27,949 nt of DNA from Chara braunii. Its lineage: Eukaryota > Streptophyta > Charophyceae > Charales > Characeae. The translations under genes were made by a program, and so were the position numbers. Position 1 is the stretch's first letter. Each line of letters starts with the position of its first letter. A model generated the notes under the pieces. The model saw nothing but the letters and a program-made list of their open reading frames with translations. It searched no databases and was not told the DNA's origin. Positions 7,503 to 17,942 of the stretch are shown here, piece by piece. The stretch lies in the NCBI GenBank assembly GCA_003427395.1, contig BFEA01000040.1:1897363-1925311 (forward strand). The letters are read 5' to 3'.

Positions 7503-10500
7503 ATGGAGGAAGGTGACGAAGGTGGAGGGAAGTCCATGAACGGCATGATGAATCTTATGACTGAACTGGTAATGGGGATTAGTCGAGACGATGTGGAGAG
7601 GGCGAAAGCCACACGGATGTTCCACCCAGCTGAGCATCCAACGGCTGGGATTGTTCATGGAACCTCCCTTGCTTCGATTCATGCTTCCTCTCAGCCATCC
7701 CCACTCTCTGGCGTGTCCTTGGTTGGGGGAGGGGAGTTTATGGTGCCCACCTCACAGATGAGAGCTGTCGATCGTGCAGAAAACCCAACTGCTGCAGATG
7801 CCGATCACCAGCAAGCCATAGAAAATCCCATCTCTGGTGAGTCCTTGGTCGGGGAAGGAGATTTTATAGTGGACACGTCACAGGGAAGAAGAGATGCTGA
7901 TCATCTGGCAAACGAGCATGTGGAGGCTGATCAGCATCATGCCATAGACATTCCCATCTCTGATGTGTCCTCGGTCGGAGGTGGGGAGTTCATGCTGCAT
8001 ACTTCACAGGTTAGAGCTGCTGATCGTGCAGCAAACGAGGCCGCTGTAGAGACTGATCGGCACCTGGCCTCAGACATTCCCCTCTCTGGCATGCTCTTGG
8101 CCAGGAGAGGGGAGTTTATGCTGCACTGTTCAGAGATGAGAGTTGCCGATCGTGTGGCAAACGAGGCCACTGTAGAGGCTGATTGCCACCAAGACTCTGA
8201 AATTCCCCTCTCTGGCATGTCCTTGGTCGGGAGAGGGGAGTTTATGCTGCACTCTTCAGAGAGGAGAGCTGCCGAAAGTGCAGCAAACAAGGCTGATGTA
8301 GAGCACCGAGCCGCAGAAATTTCCCTCTCTGGCATGTCCTCGGTCAGTGGAGGGAAGTTTATGCTGCACTCTTCAGAGGTGAGAGCAGCCAATTGTGCGG
8401 CAAACAAGGCTGTTGCAGAGGTTGCTCGGTGCCAAGCCTCAGAAATCCCCCATGATTCAGAGGAGGGCCTGGATGACTTTCCTGCAGTTGACCATCATGT
8501 TCAGGAGCAGTGTGATGGTCACAAAAATGGCAACGTTTGGCTTCCGGAGGGCGATCGGGCTCAGAACTGCCTAGGGTTTGTGGATTCCTTGCCACAACAA
8601 GGTACAAGGCAAGCCTGGCCGGAGGCTGGGGGAAAATGCAACCCGGATGCGACAGGCATGGATCAGTCCTTGTCCGATCATCAACACACAGAGGCTTCCT
8701 CGTCGACTGGAGACAGCGGTGACATCAGTCTCTCTCCCCAACAACAGCACATGCCTTTTGTGCTTCCGCCAGTCCACGAGGGCGTTTCACTGAGTGTCAG
8801 AGACATGGGTGATGTGTTGAGGGTTGGGATGGAGTTTGAGACACTGGCAGAGCTCCGTGATGCCGTCGTGTCTGTGGCTTGTCAGTACCACTTCGAGATG
8901 ATGGTTAGGAAGTCGGAGACGCGGCGTTACACCGTCGTTTGCAGGGCGAAGGACTGCACCTGGCGGTTGCATGCTGCGCCCATTCGAGGCGGGCCCAGGT
9001 TCAGCATCCGTGTGCTTCAGCCCCACTCGTGCAGCGGCGTGATGGACCACCTGGGGAACAAACATGCCACATGCCGGTGGGTGGCAACGCGCATCGCTGC
9101 ACAATTGCGGGATCATCCAACATACCGCCCCGTAGACATCATGTCCGACTTGCAGCGCACCACTGGTGTGAGGGTGGGATATCACACTGCGTGGCGTGGG
9201 AAGGAGTTTGCAGCTACCAGCAGTTCGGGTTCTGCAGAGGAAGAATTTAGCTTGTTGGACGCGTACTCGCGGGTCTTGTGGAAGACTGACCCGGGAAGCG
9301 TCTGCTTCATGGAGAGAAACAATACGACGCAAAGAATCAAGAGATTCTTCGTGGCATACAAGGCATCACTCAACGGTTTTGCGCACTGCAGGCCTCTGCT
9401 TTTGCTTAATCGAACGCACCTGAAGGCCAAGTACCCTGGCATCCTCCTCACCGCAATCGCCATCGATGCTCAGGATGAATCCTTCCCAATTGCTTTCGGG
9501 GTTGTAGACTGTGAAAGCATGGAGACCTGGGAGTGGTTCCTGTTGCATCTCAGGTACTCTTGCATGCAGCCAGCCTTGGGGAGCCGCTCCCTCACGATTG
9601 TCTCAGACCACGACAAGGGCCTCGTGGCGAGTATGGAGGCAGTGTTGCCAGATGCACATCATGCTTATTGTGTCCGCCATTTGTATGCAAGCTTGGCACG
9701 CCACCACAAGCACAAAGATTTGCAGCAGTTGGTGTGGGCAGCTGCACAGGCAATGACAGAGACAGCATATGAGGAGGCATTACAGGCGATGGGGGTCATT
9801 GACACGGGTGCGGTGGAGTGGATCAGGCAGAAGTGCCCGAAGGAGCAGTGGGTCACGGCATTCTTCCCAGGCGAGCGGTACGGCCACTTCACTGCCGATT
9901 TCTGTGAGGCCATGAGTGCATGTCTGCTGGTTGCAAGGAAGATGCCCACTGTGCGGATGTTGGAGAGCATTCACATGAAGCTTAACAGCTGGTTTTTGGC
10001 CCGTCATGCGGAGGGCATGCGCATGGCTGGCAAAATTGTCCCCAAGAAGGCAAACCTGCTGCAGTGTGAGGCGGCGAATGAAGGGAACATGGTGGCTATT
10101 GAGCACACGTGCACGACACACACAGTGTCGAGTGCATCCTCGACACATACTGTCGACATTGCCAGTCGCACATGCTCATGCATGAAGTGGCAGAAGATGG
10201 GTGTCCCTTGCCTGCATGCTGCTTGTGTCCTTTTAAAGAGGTGTTTACGACCCGAGGACTACTGCAGCGAGTATTTCACTGCCGAGGCATACCGGTCCAC
10301 GTACGCGGGTACAGTCAGGCCTTTACCTTCGTCAGAGTGGCCGGGAGCTGTCACAGCCGACGGTGCAGCCTCCTTCGCCATTATACCTCCCACGATTCAG
10401 AAACCGAAGGTCCAAAGCCCCAAACATTGCGTTCATGGGTCAGTAGAAGGACGCACAGTCCGGGCCGTGCATTGCAGTCGATGTTCCAAGGAGGGCCACA

Positions 10501-10790
10501 CAAGGCGGACTTGTAACAAGCCCGACACAGGGCAGTACGTCTCAGTGTCAATAGTGTCCGGTTGTGATGATGGGCGAGTTCTGGGAAGGGTTATCAAGGC
10601 ATTTGCAGCGGCAGGAGATGTAGATGACGGACAGACATCAGCAATGGGGCTACACAGGTCAGGAAGCAGCATGTCTGTTCCACAGGGTGCAGGGATGCAT
10701 GTGGTCATTCCTGGCCACAATGCAGAAGCACAGGCACAAAACAATGGCCACGGGATGAGCGAGAGCACTATCGCACCAGCTCCCACGTAG
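7503..10790 (+). CDS. MULE (Mutator-like) transposase, intact 1,095-codon frame, first catalytic Asp replaced by Asn
   Basis: This is a single uninterrupted frame from ATG 7503 to TAG. Residues about 66-315 hold six tandem repeats of roughly 42 residues with the motif GEFMLHSSE. Residues about 430-560 match a Mutator DNA-binding region: FETLAELRDAV, then VCRAKDCTWRLHA...H-C zinc-binding spacing, then VGYHTAWRGKE. The MULE transposase domain follows: NRTHLKAKYPGILLTAIAID (DGTHLK in active relatives), SDHDKG with D702, YCVRH (C723, H726) and E802. The catalytic triad therefore reads N636-D702-E802. A SWIM zinc finger is present (C891-x-C893-x9-C903-x-H905), then a CCHC knuckle (C991, C994, H999, C1004). 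An intact frame with an altered first catalytic residue suggests a recently dead transposase or a domesticated DNA-binding protein. No terminal inverted repeats were found. Confidence 0.93.
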   Translation: MEEGDEGGGKSMNGMMNLMTELVMGISRDDVERAKATRMFHPAEHPTAGIVHGTSLASIHASSQPSPLSGVSLVGGGEFMVPTSQMRAVDRAENPTAADADHQQAIENPISGESLVGEGDFIVDTSQGRRDADHLANEHVEADQHHAIDIPISDVSSVGGGEFMLHTSQVRAADRAANEAAVETDRHLASDIPLSGMLLARRGEFMLHCSEMRVADRVANEATVEADCHQDSEIPLSGMSLVGRGEFMLHSSERRAAESAANKADVEHRAAEISLSGMSSVSGGKFMLHSSEVRAANCAANKAVAEVARCQASEIPHDSEEGLDDFPAVDHHVQEQCDGHKNGNVWLPEGDRAQNCLGFVDSLPQQGTRQAWPEAGGKCNPDATGMDQSLSDHQHTEASSSTGDSGDISLSPQQQHMPFVLPPVHEGVSLSVRDMGDVLRVGMEFETLAELRDAVVSVACQYHFEMMVRKSETRRYTVVCRAKDCTWRLHAAPIRGGPRFSIRVLQPHSCSGVMDHLGNKHATCRWVATRIAAQLRDHPTYRPVDIMSDLQRTTGVRVGYHTAWRGKEFAATSSSGSAEEEFSLLDAYSRVLWKTDPGSVCFMERNNTTQRIKRFFVAYKASLNGFAHCRPLLLLNRTHLKAKYPGILLTAIAIDAQDESFPIAFGVVDCESMETWEWFLLHLRYSCMQPALGSRSLTIVSDHDKGLVASMEAVLPDAHHAYCVRHLYASLARHHKHKDLQQLVWAAAQAMTETAYEEALQAMGVIDTGAVEWIRQKCPKEQWVTAFFPGERYGHFTADFCEAMSACLLVARKMPTVRMLESIHMKLNSWFLARHAEGMRMAGKIVPKKANLLQCEAANEGNMVAIEHTCTTHTVSSASSTHTVDIASRTCSCMKWQKMGVPCLHAACVLLKRCLRPEDYCSEYFTAEAYRSTYAGTVRPLPSSEWPGAVTADGAASFAIIPPTIQKPKVQSPKHCVHGSVEGRTVRAVHCSRCSKEGHTRRTCNKPDTGQYVSVSIVSGCDDGRVLGRVIKAFAAAGDVDDGQTSAMGLHRSGSSMSVPQGAGMHVVIPGHNAEAQAQNNGHGMSESTIAPAPT
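7700..8452 (+). repeat. Six tandem repeats of about 126 bp inside the MULE gene
   Basis: Six in-frame units begin with SG(V/E/M)S or SDVS followed by a GEFMLH-type motif. They run through an acidic/Ala-rich stretch such as ADRAANEA and end in a short I-P motif. DNA similarity is high between neighbours, for example GGGGAGTTTATGCTGCAC in units 4 and 5. This points to fairly recent expansion. I know of no such array in ordinary MULE transposases. Confidence 0.8.
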
Positions 10791-11378
<588 letters not shown>

Positions 11379-11382
<4 letters not shown>

Positions 11383-11748
11383 GCATGGGGTCCCTTGCTT
11401 CAAGGTTTTCTTTCTTCCTGTATGCATGACATTTTCTGATGTCATTGTTTGTAGTATTTTTCCCTCTCCACGCTTGTAGTTGTCTTTCTGTAGAAAGAAG
11501 CCTACAGGTGGTGTTTTCCCATGTTCGTAGTGTGCGCTGTACACCGTCATTGCAGTCCGGTTCCACGGATGTAGTGGTGCCAGTTCGGATATAACGTTGG
11601 ACTCCACTTCTGATGTGGAGAGAGAGAGAGAGAGAGAATGGCGTTCATCATTGTGTTGAACGTATTCCCATATTTCCATTTTGGCAAGATGAGGCTTCAC
11701 CGTTGGGTTCCACATATGATGTGGAGAGCGAAAGCGCACGTGCGCGCG

Positions 11749-11819
<71 letters not shown>

Positions 11820-12220
11820 GTGATGGTTGAGAACGGCGTTCATCATTTTGTTGAACGTGTTCCCATATTTCCATTTTGGCAAGATGAGGCTTTTTTGCTT
11901 GACATGTGTCAATCATTTCATTATGATGTATGCGACATACATGTTCTTATTTTCATTACTGCGTGCGTCCTTCATTTTATGTGTGTGTCGTTCATTTTAT
12001 GTGTGTGTTGCTCAATTTAAGTCAGTCAGAAATGCGAGTGATGGCATGATGTACCATTGTGCATGCTGGGCCGGTCACTTCAACGACGATACCTCAAGTG
12101 TCTTAACGACCAGATTCATCATCAGGTCAGCAACAAATCCTACAAAAATCCTACAATCACTACCATCTGAAGAAAGTGGCATCAACATGTATGACCTACA
12201 CGGTGCGCAATGAGACCACA
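11379..12220. repeat. Region with a 58-bp direct repeat and further GA/CG microsatellites
   Basis: A 58-bp segment starting GGCGTTCATCATT and ending AAGATGAGGCTT occurs at 11640-11697 and again at 11835-11892, with about two differences. Between them lie CG dinucleotides (about 11741-11763) and GA dinucleotides (about 11764-11814). A second short GA run is at 11619-11637. GATGTGGAGAG precedes the first GA run and recurs near 11717. No gene is seen from 11893 to 12220. Confidence 0.75.
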
Positions 12221-12263
12221 ACGTGCATTCACTTTTTTTTTTTTTTTTTTTACGTGCATTCAC
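12221..12263. mobile_element. Poly(T) insert flanked by a perfect 12-bp direct repeat
   Basis: ACGTGCATTCAC occurs at 12221-12232 and again at 12252-12263. Only a run of 19 T separates the copies. This is the footprint expected when LINE machinery primes on a poly(A) tail and copies nothing else: a target-site duplication around a pure tail. Slippage or local duplication is the alternative. Confidence 0.6.
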
Positions 12264-12405
12264 AGTTATGTTTTCCTTCCGTTTTGACTTTGTGTTTTTT
12301 TCGGTCTCATCATCCAGTTGAGTGAGTCATCTCTATTTGTAGATACAGAGGAGTGTACGACCTACAGAAGAGATCCTGTTCTAGTACACAAGAAAACACG
12401 CAGAA

Positions 12406-12500
12406 AGGAAAGAAAAGAGACGAAGAAGAGGAATAGAAGAATAGAAGAATAGAAGGAAAAAAAGAAGAAGAAGAAGAAGAAGAAGAAGAAGAAGAAGAAA
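12406..12500. repeat. Purine-rich tract with (GAA)n and ATAGAAGA repeats
   Basis: A purine-only stretch contains AATAGAAG repeats near 12430-12453 and an uninterrupted GAA array at about 12464-12499. The mirrored Ser-rich frame on the other strand is not a gene. Confidence 0.85.
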
Positions 12501-13040
12501 GGTTACGAAAGGATATAAGTCTCAAATGTCTCTCGAACGAGACTTAAGACAATATGGCAAAAGTGGCATGGTCCTACTAGTTTCGGCTGGGTGCTATCCG
12601 GCACTCCCCAGGGGCCTTCAGTAGTGGAGGTGGGCCTCTTCCGGGGCCTTTGGTCGCGGATGGGGAAATTTGCATTTTGCCCCTCAAAGATGATGAAAAT
12701 GCTCAATGGTCCCCAAAAGCTGTGGATGGATAGGAATGCCCTTTTGCACTTGCACCCTTGCATCTTACCCCTTTCAGACAGCTGCACAAATTTGTGCCCT
12801 GCCCCTACCCCCATACGTTCGGGCCCACAGGGTTTTTCACCAATTTGCCCCTCCCTTACTGCCGCATGCGCAAGAATGCAGTATATCCAGACCCAACGTG
12901 GGCATAGTCTGTTCCTTATGTCTCGCTGACTGGAGCAAGCTTCATCATGCATTTGTCTGTGCTCTCTCCATGGTTGATTCGAAGTGTCTCATACTTCGCA
13001 GAGTGTCCACTCTGCCTGGGGTGGCGATTACTGTCCTGTG
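12501..13040. other. Unassigned intergenic sequence
   Basis: The longest frame in this area extends into the poly(T) tract of the next repeat and has no domain. TTTGCCCCTC-like motifs recur (about 12669-12688 and 12842-12856), which suggests a decayed repeat. I see no gene. Confidence 0.35.
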
Positions 13041-13084
13041 TACTATGTGGTTACTATGTGGTCACTATGTTGTCACTATGTATG
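13041..13084 (+). repeat. 11-bp tandem repeat, four units
   Basis: Units of the form (T/C)ACTATGTGGT start at 13041, 13052, 13063 and 13074. Flanking GGCGATTRCTGTCCT occurs at about 13023 and 13132, so there is also a longer diverged duplication of this neighbourhood. Confidence 0.75.
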
Positions 13085-13201
13085 GGTATACGTCAGTACT
13101 ATGTAGCGATTATCACAACCCCGCTAAGTCTGGCGATTGCTGTCCTCAGGAGTCAGTACTATGTGCCGTGCACTCTCTGCCCCCTCCGGGATCAGCAGTC
13201 C

Positions 13202-13430
13202 TTTTTTTTTTTTTTTTCTTTTTTTTAAGGCCCAGGTGCAAGGCCTCTATCCTGGTGGTGGTAAGAGAACCACCAGGATTGAGGCTTTGCCTGACGGGCC
13301 GCTCCATCTATTGGTGGGGAGCATCACCTGCTGGAAACCGGGTCCAGCGTCCCCTGAATACATCAATGGACTACAGAACGTTATTGAAAGTGGCGCCATT
13401 GTGCTGGAAACCGGGTCCAGCGTCCCATGT
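13202..13430 (-). mobile_element. Hairpin SINE-like element, copy 1
   Basis: On the minus strand the order is: two copies of the hairpin module GCTGGACCCGGTTTCCAGC (13403-13421 and 13330-13348), then GGTGATGCTCCCCACC, then AATAGATGGAGC. A long hairpin follows (13239-13289, stem of about 20 pairs with few mismatches). The element ends in a poly(A) tail, seen as T-runs at 13202-13226. The same layout recurs at 18173-18320 and near 22.7-22.95 kb. A terminal poly(A) indicates copying by LINE machinery. I find no clear RNA polymerase III boxes or target duplication. Confidence 0.65.
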
Positions 13431-13860
13431 CCAATCCACACTTCCCATCCTGCCTGCAGCGAGGCCGGGTAGTGGGGGTGGGGGGGGAGTCACTGGGGGG
13501 CACCAGTGAAGTCTCCCTCCATCCCCCGTCCCCTGCCATCCTCCAACTATCCTCAGGGCGCCAGAACAGCAAAAGTCGACTGTAAAGCAGTGAAATCGTG
13601 AAACCAGAGCAGAAAAAACAGAAAAAACAGAAAGAGAAACAAAAGCAGAACCAGAAAAAATGGCAGCAATCTGCCGGGTCTGCTACTAATATGATACACA
13701 TATGATACTCAGCAAAAATTCCGCAGTGAGGCAACAGAAACAGGATCAGACAAGAACACTACAACTATAATATGCTAACCTCCCCTTCTGGTCCTGCTAT
13801 CATGCTGTCCCACGCCATCTTATCCTTCTGAGTGTTTCTGTGCCCTTCTTAGTCTATTCT
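13431..13860. other. Unassigned sequence
   Basis: G-rich then A-rich sequence (AGAAAAAACAGAAAAA near 13612-13650) without a gene. Confidence 0.35.
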
Positions 13861-14170
13861 GAGCCTGTTCTGAACCTGTTGTGCTCCTTTCTGCTCCTTT
13901 CTACTCCTTTCTGAATCTCTCTGCATCTATCCGAGTCCTTCTGGCTCTTGCTGAACTTATCTGAGCTTTTCTTTCAGAAGGGAGGCAAGGAGCTGAATAG
14001 ACTGGGTGAGGGAACTGGCTGAATTGAAATGAGCTTGATGAACTGAATGAATTGAATGAATTGAATGAACTGAGGAAACTGAGTGAACTGAATGGACTGA
14101 TTGAGCAGACTGCAACTGAGTGCAACTGGATGAACTGGATGAACTGAGTGAATTAACTGGTCCGAGTGAC
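13861..14170. repeat. Low-complexity (CTGAA/GAACTGAAT)n region
   Basis: Degenerate short repeats occur. CTCCTTTCTG and CTCCTTTCTA lie near 13885-13915. GAATTGAATGAACTGA-type units lie near 14040-14160. The Ser/His-rich frames that result are not credible proteins. Confidence 0.7.
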
Positions 14171-14234
14171 TGGATTGTGTTGATTAATTTAGAATACAGA
14201 GGGGCTGTGTGTACGGTCGTCCTGTCATCCCGGT

Positions 14235-16124
14235 TCATGCCATTGGCAGTACTTCCACGATAGATAGTGGATGGGGGGGAAAGGGGTCTGCGAAATCCTG
14301 GGCTGGCCGTAAGGGGACGGCCGGATCGATTTGGGTCCAATCATGAAAGTTCAGCCGGTAGTCCCTTGCTATTCTCTCCCGGGGTTCTTCCCTCTGATTG
14401 AATCCGGACCACTTTATTTCTGCCACCCAGCCCTCCCTGGCCCCCCCCAGCCAATCTTCACTAAAGCGGGAGATGGTCTTATTTATGTCCCCCCAAGTAC
14501 AAGACTGGTCGAGCTTGTCTTTGACTGCCTTCCACTGTGTTTCCAGTTCAAATTGGACCAATGTCCGTACTTGTTCCATGGCTTCTCCGTCCTCCACCTT
14601 CGCCGCCTCTATCTCTAAAATACATCGCCTCCACCATAANGTCCATAAGACACTCCGCCTGCCCAGTTTGAACATATTTTCTATAAATGTGTTTCCCCGG
14701 ATTGGGGGATGGTGTCCGAGGAGTATGGCCCTCCAATCCCATGACCACGTCACGCTGGGGACAATGTGGCGCCAAATTCTATCCCAGCTTCTCCATAGTA
14801 GGACTGACGCAGGGCATTGAAGAAAGATATGTTCTATAGCCTCCGCCCGTTTCGTCCCAGGGAAGCTCTGACAGCATTTGTGGCACCATGGAAGAACTTT
14901 CCCTTGCTGTTCCAAACGTGTGTGGTCTATCAACCAATCATTGGTTGGTAGGCACCTATGTTCGATTTGCCATTGGAGGGCCGAGATCTTGGTGGGTCTG
15001 CATCTATGGTGAGCGAACCATCGAATGGGTTTAAGCAGACTGTGATCTATGTTGAGATGGCGATACCATCTGTCCTCCACTCGGTCTCTCAATCTACATT
15101 TGGGTCTGATCATCCGGTAGACAGATTTGGTTTTTAGATTGTGTAATGTCAACAAGTTGTCCCCTCCTTTCCGGACCGGGTTACCTAGGCTCCATCGCCA
15201 TTCTACCGGGTCTAGAGGGAGATCCTCAATTGGGGTCATAGGGCAACACACCTTCGGACAGCACTCCTCCTTAAGCACTCTGATACGATATACCTCCTTT
15301 TGGTCCTTCCATACAAAGGGTTGTTGGTTCCATTCCAGTCTACCCTCTTTTTGGATGGTAAGGACTTCTATTAGTGCATCCTGAGGACCTGTAAGGTGTA
15401 CACGCCCCACTTCTTTCTCACGGTCGGGTAACCCCACCAAGTCCCCTTCCTTTAGACATGGACCTTTCCTAAGGATAGTGAACCAATGGAGAGGGAGGCT
15501 TTCGATGAGATCGTTGAGTGTTTCCTCAGTGAAATGGCAGTACCACAGCCATGAACGCATACTTCCTATGCTCTTCCAATTGCCGGACTCCCTATCCCAA
15601 AGATTCCCGACCCTTCGGGCCCCATGTTTGACCCATCCTTTCCATGGAGCCTCCGAGCTGTTTCGCACATGCCCTCCTGAATCTGTTATTAGGCGGTTAC
15701 CGAATAGGGGTTGCCTAAATATCTCTTCCCACCTCTCATGTGTTGATCGAAGTGGAGGGGGAAGTTTCCTTCACGTGCGTATGAGACGCACCCATTGTTT
15801 ATCAGAGGGATCCCCATTCCTATACTTTCTTGGCAACCGCCAATACCTGTCTTCCAGGCATACTCTAGGATCGATCTCAGACGGGGATTCCGGGGCCAGA
15901 TCAGAAATTTGTGCTAGAGCCAAGGGGACCCAGGGGGATGATGTAGAAAAAATAATATGTTGGAGCCAGCAAAGCGAAAGGGCTTGGAATTGTGTGGCCG
16001 GATCCACAATGCCTAGTCCACCCCCGTTCTTGGGCTGAATCACTGATTCCCATGCCACTCTACTTATGGCGTGGGACTTGTTGCTATCTCCTCTCCAAAG
16101 GAAGGCCGCCAGCAGCAGTCCCAC
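14235..16124 (-). pseudogene. 5'-truncated LINE ORF2 C-terminal half, one in-frame TGA
   Basis: One minus-strand frame of about 630 codons encodes the part of a plant LINE polyprotein after the reverse transcriptase core. It opens LLAAFLWRGDSNKSHAISRV, then AWESVIQPKNGGGLGIVDP. A zf-RVT-type region follows (KSVYRMIRPKCRLRDRVEDR, then WCHKCCQSFPG, EHIFLQC). The tail is ISRFSEDWLGG, then RDYRLNFHDWTQIDPAVPLR. The frame is broken only by a TGA at 15768-15770 (RLIRT-stop-RKLPPP) and an unread base N at 14640. The RT catalytic blocks and endonuclease are missing at about 16125, typical of 5' truncation. The 18.5-22.4 kb element is a second copy of the same family. Confidence 0.87.
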
Positions 16125-16640
16125 TTATTATGTCCCGTTCTCTCTTCTTACCCTCTTCTCTGTCCCTTTGGCTCACAAAATAGTAAGTGTTGTGCTCGAC
16201 CTAACGTGTGTCGGACAAAGTTCTCTGACGTCCGTTAAGTATGGCGAGTTCCCCGTAATAATTTTAGGGGATTCAGCACCCGTATTTGTCGATGAAAATG
16301 ACCAAGTCCGCACCCCTTTACATGGCAAAATTGTGGTCTTCGATTACCACGGGGACCAGAATTGTGGCCTGATGCATTGCACCGTTTTTGAGGGAGCTCT
16401 TGGCAAATGATACCATGCGGGCGTACTCCCAAGTTAGACCGCCACTCCCACCGATGCAAAAGACCTCCGCCTACTGGTAGGCCGCAATCGTCCAATTTTG
16501 ATTGCGCTACCGGTTCTTCACGGCCTACCGGATACCGGTCGGATTTGTCGTCGTCGGAGAAGTGGGACCCATGCTTCCGCACCCGTTCAAAATCCCGTGC
16601 TGGCCTGATGCATTGCACTGATGAATCAGCACCAGAACGC
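16125..16640. other. Unassigned region with nested inverted repeat and duplicated 17-mer
   Basis: GGCCTGATGCATTGCAC occurs at 16366-16382 and 16602-16618, each near a TTCAGCACC/ATCAGCACC motif. This suggests two diverged copies of one unit. Between them lies a nested inverted repeat: GGTAGGCCG (16476) pairs with CGGCCTACC (to 16529), and GCAATC pairs with GATTGC inside it. The open frames have no recognisable domain. Confidence 0.5.
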
Positions 16641-16689
16641 GGTCATTCGATAACTTCATTTTTTTTATTTTTACGAGGAGAACTTTGAT

Positions 16690-17340
16690 TTTCAGAGATC
16701 GGAGGTGGATCCCCGAAAGGGTGAAAAAGCTAGGAAGATTCTCATGCCCAGGCGGTCCTGCCGGGCCGGGCACCTGGGTGTGATGCCGGCGTCTGATGCC
16801 CGGGGTACCCGGGCGCGCGCAAAAGGAAAAGGAAAATAAAAAAGTGTGCTTTTTTTTTGTTTTTTTTTTTTGGCTTTCTGCGCTCTCCCAGAGGACCCAA
16901 AATCTGGGCTCATTTCGTTTTTTGCGAGTTGGTTGTCAAGGGGGGTTGGAGGGGGGTATAAATTGGTTTTGAAGGGGCTAAAGGGGTTTAAAGGGGGGTG
17001 CCTTAGTGTGATTCCGTTATTTTATTTTTTTATCTCCGATTCTGTGACGAATTCTAATGTGACCCTCAGCAACAAAACGTTTATATTGCAATTTGAGACG
17101 ACATTTTTTTTTTCCCGGAATTTTTTAGTTTTTTTTTTTTTTTTTTTTTTGGAGCCGGGGGTGCCCAGAACCCTGCCTGGGGCTCATTCCCGGTCGGGCA
17201 CCCGGCCGTGTACCCGGGCACAAGTTGGGTGCCCGGGCCCCCGGAAAAAACAGCCTAGGAAAAAAGTGGAAATGGCGGTGGATCCCGCTGTCCTTCGACG
17301 AAAGTCCTCGAAGAACCGCGGTGGAGCACACCCCTAACAG
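16690..17340. repeat. GC-rich, self-complementary region with poly(T) tracts
   Basis: GGGCACC, GTGCCCGGG and GGTACCCGGGC-type motifs cluster at about 16757-16812 and 17160-17243 on opposite sides of T-rich, AT-rich sequence. They are partly complementary, so this may be a decayed foldback element. TCAGCAACAAAACG at 17066-17079 matches the left end of the foldback element at 21281. No gene is seen. Confidence 0.4.
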
Positions 17341-17634
17341 GTGACGTCCTCTTCACTCTTTCCCTGGTTGATACCCTCTGGTCTTGTCTTTGTGCACTCT
17401 TCAACTGCTTCATCTCACTTCTTTTCCCCCTCTCTGACATGACCCAGTGGCACTACTGCTGGCTCTCTCCGGGCTCAATCCCCGAATCTCGATGGTTAGA
17501 GGGGCAAAATTGAAAGATGACCAAGGCCGATAGGGGTATATCAACATTGCATTGTGCCAGCACTAATGCCTGGAAGTGCTAGGGCATTTGCAACACTCTG
17601 ACGGTACCGTAAAATGAAATGATGATGCGTCCAT
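17341..17634. other. Unassigned sequence
   Basis: No gene or clear repeat. One GGGGCAAAATTGAAAGATGA motif resembles the TTTGCCCCTC motifs near 12.7 kb. Confidence 0.3.
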
Positions 17635-17777
17635 CCATTCAATTGACGCCTGGGGCATTTCACCAATTCCAGTCTACCCATTCAATTGACGCCTGGGGCA
17701 TTTCACCAATTCCAGTCTACCCATTCAATTGACGCCTGGGGCATTTCACCAATTCCACTCTACCCATCCAATTGACA
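17635..17777 (+). repeat. 43-bp tandem repeat, three full units and a partial fourth
   Basis: Units start CCATTCAATTGACGCCTGGG at 17635, 17678 and 17721, with the same 43-bp period. A fourth partial unit starts at 17764. Units are almost identical, so the expansion is recent. A diverged relative (GAATTGACACCTGGTGCA) lies at about 17950. Confidence 0.92.
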
Positions 17778-17785
17778 GAGAGAAG

Positions 17786-17942
17786 GTTAACCGACCCCCC
17801 ATTTTTCAGGTCAATTTATAAGAAAACCATAAGGCCATTTCAAGCAAACTCCACACCAATGTATAGAGTGCACTTCTTACTAAACCCTAATTTCAGTTTT
17901 GGTCCCATTAGTCAGAAGCTGAAAATTGAGGTCCCCGTTAAC
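17786..17942. mobile_element. Relative of the GTTAACGG foldback insert
   Basis: It starts GTTAACCG and ends CCGTTAAC. Its right part matches the reverse complement of 6772-6860 in order (AGTCAGAAGCTGAAA, then GGTCCCCGTTAACCAT). It is longer than that copy (157 versus 89 bp). No clean target duplication is visible. Confidence 0.45.

Noticed and set aside
7937-8407. Minus-strand 156-codon frame opposite the transposase repeats
   Set aside because: It is a shadow of the repetitive plus-strand coding sequence and has no motif of its own.
17635-17777. CRISPR-like array
   Set aside because: The 43-bp units follow head to tail without unique spacers, so it is a plain tandem repeat.
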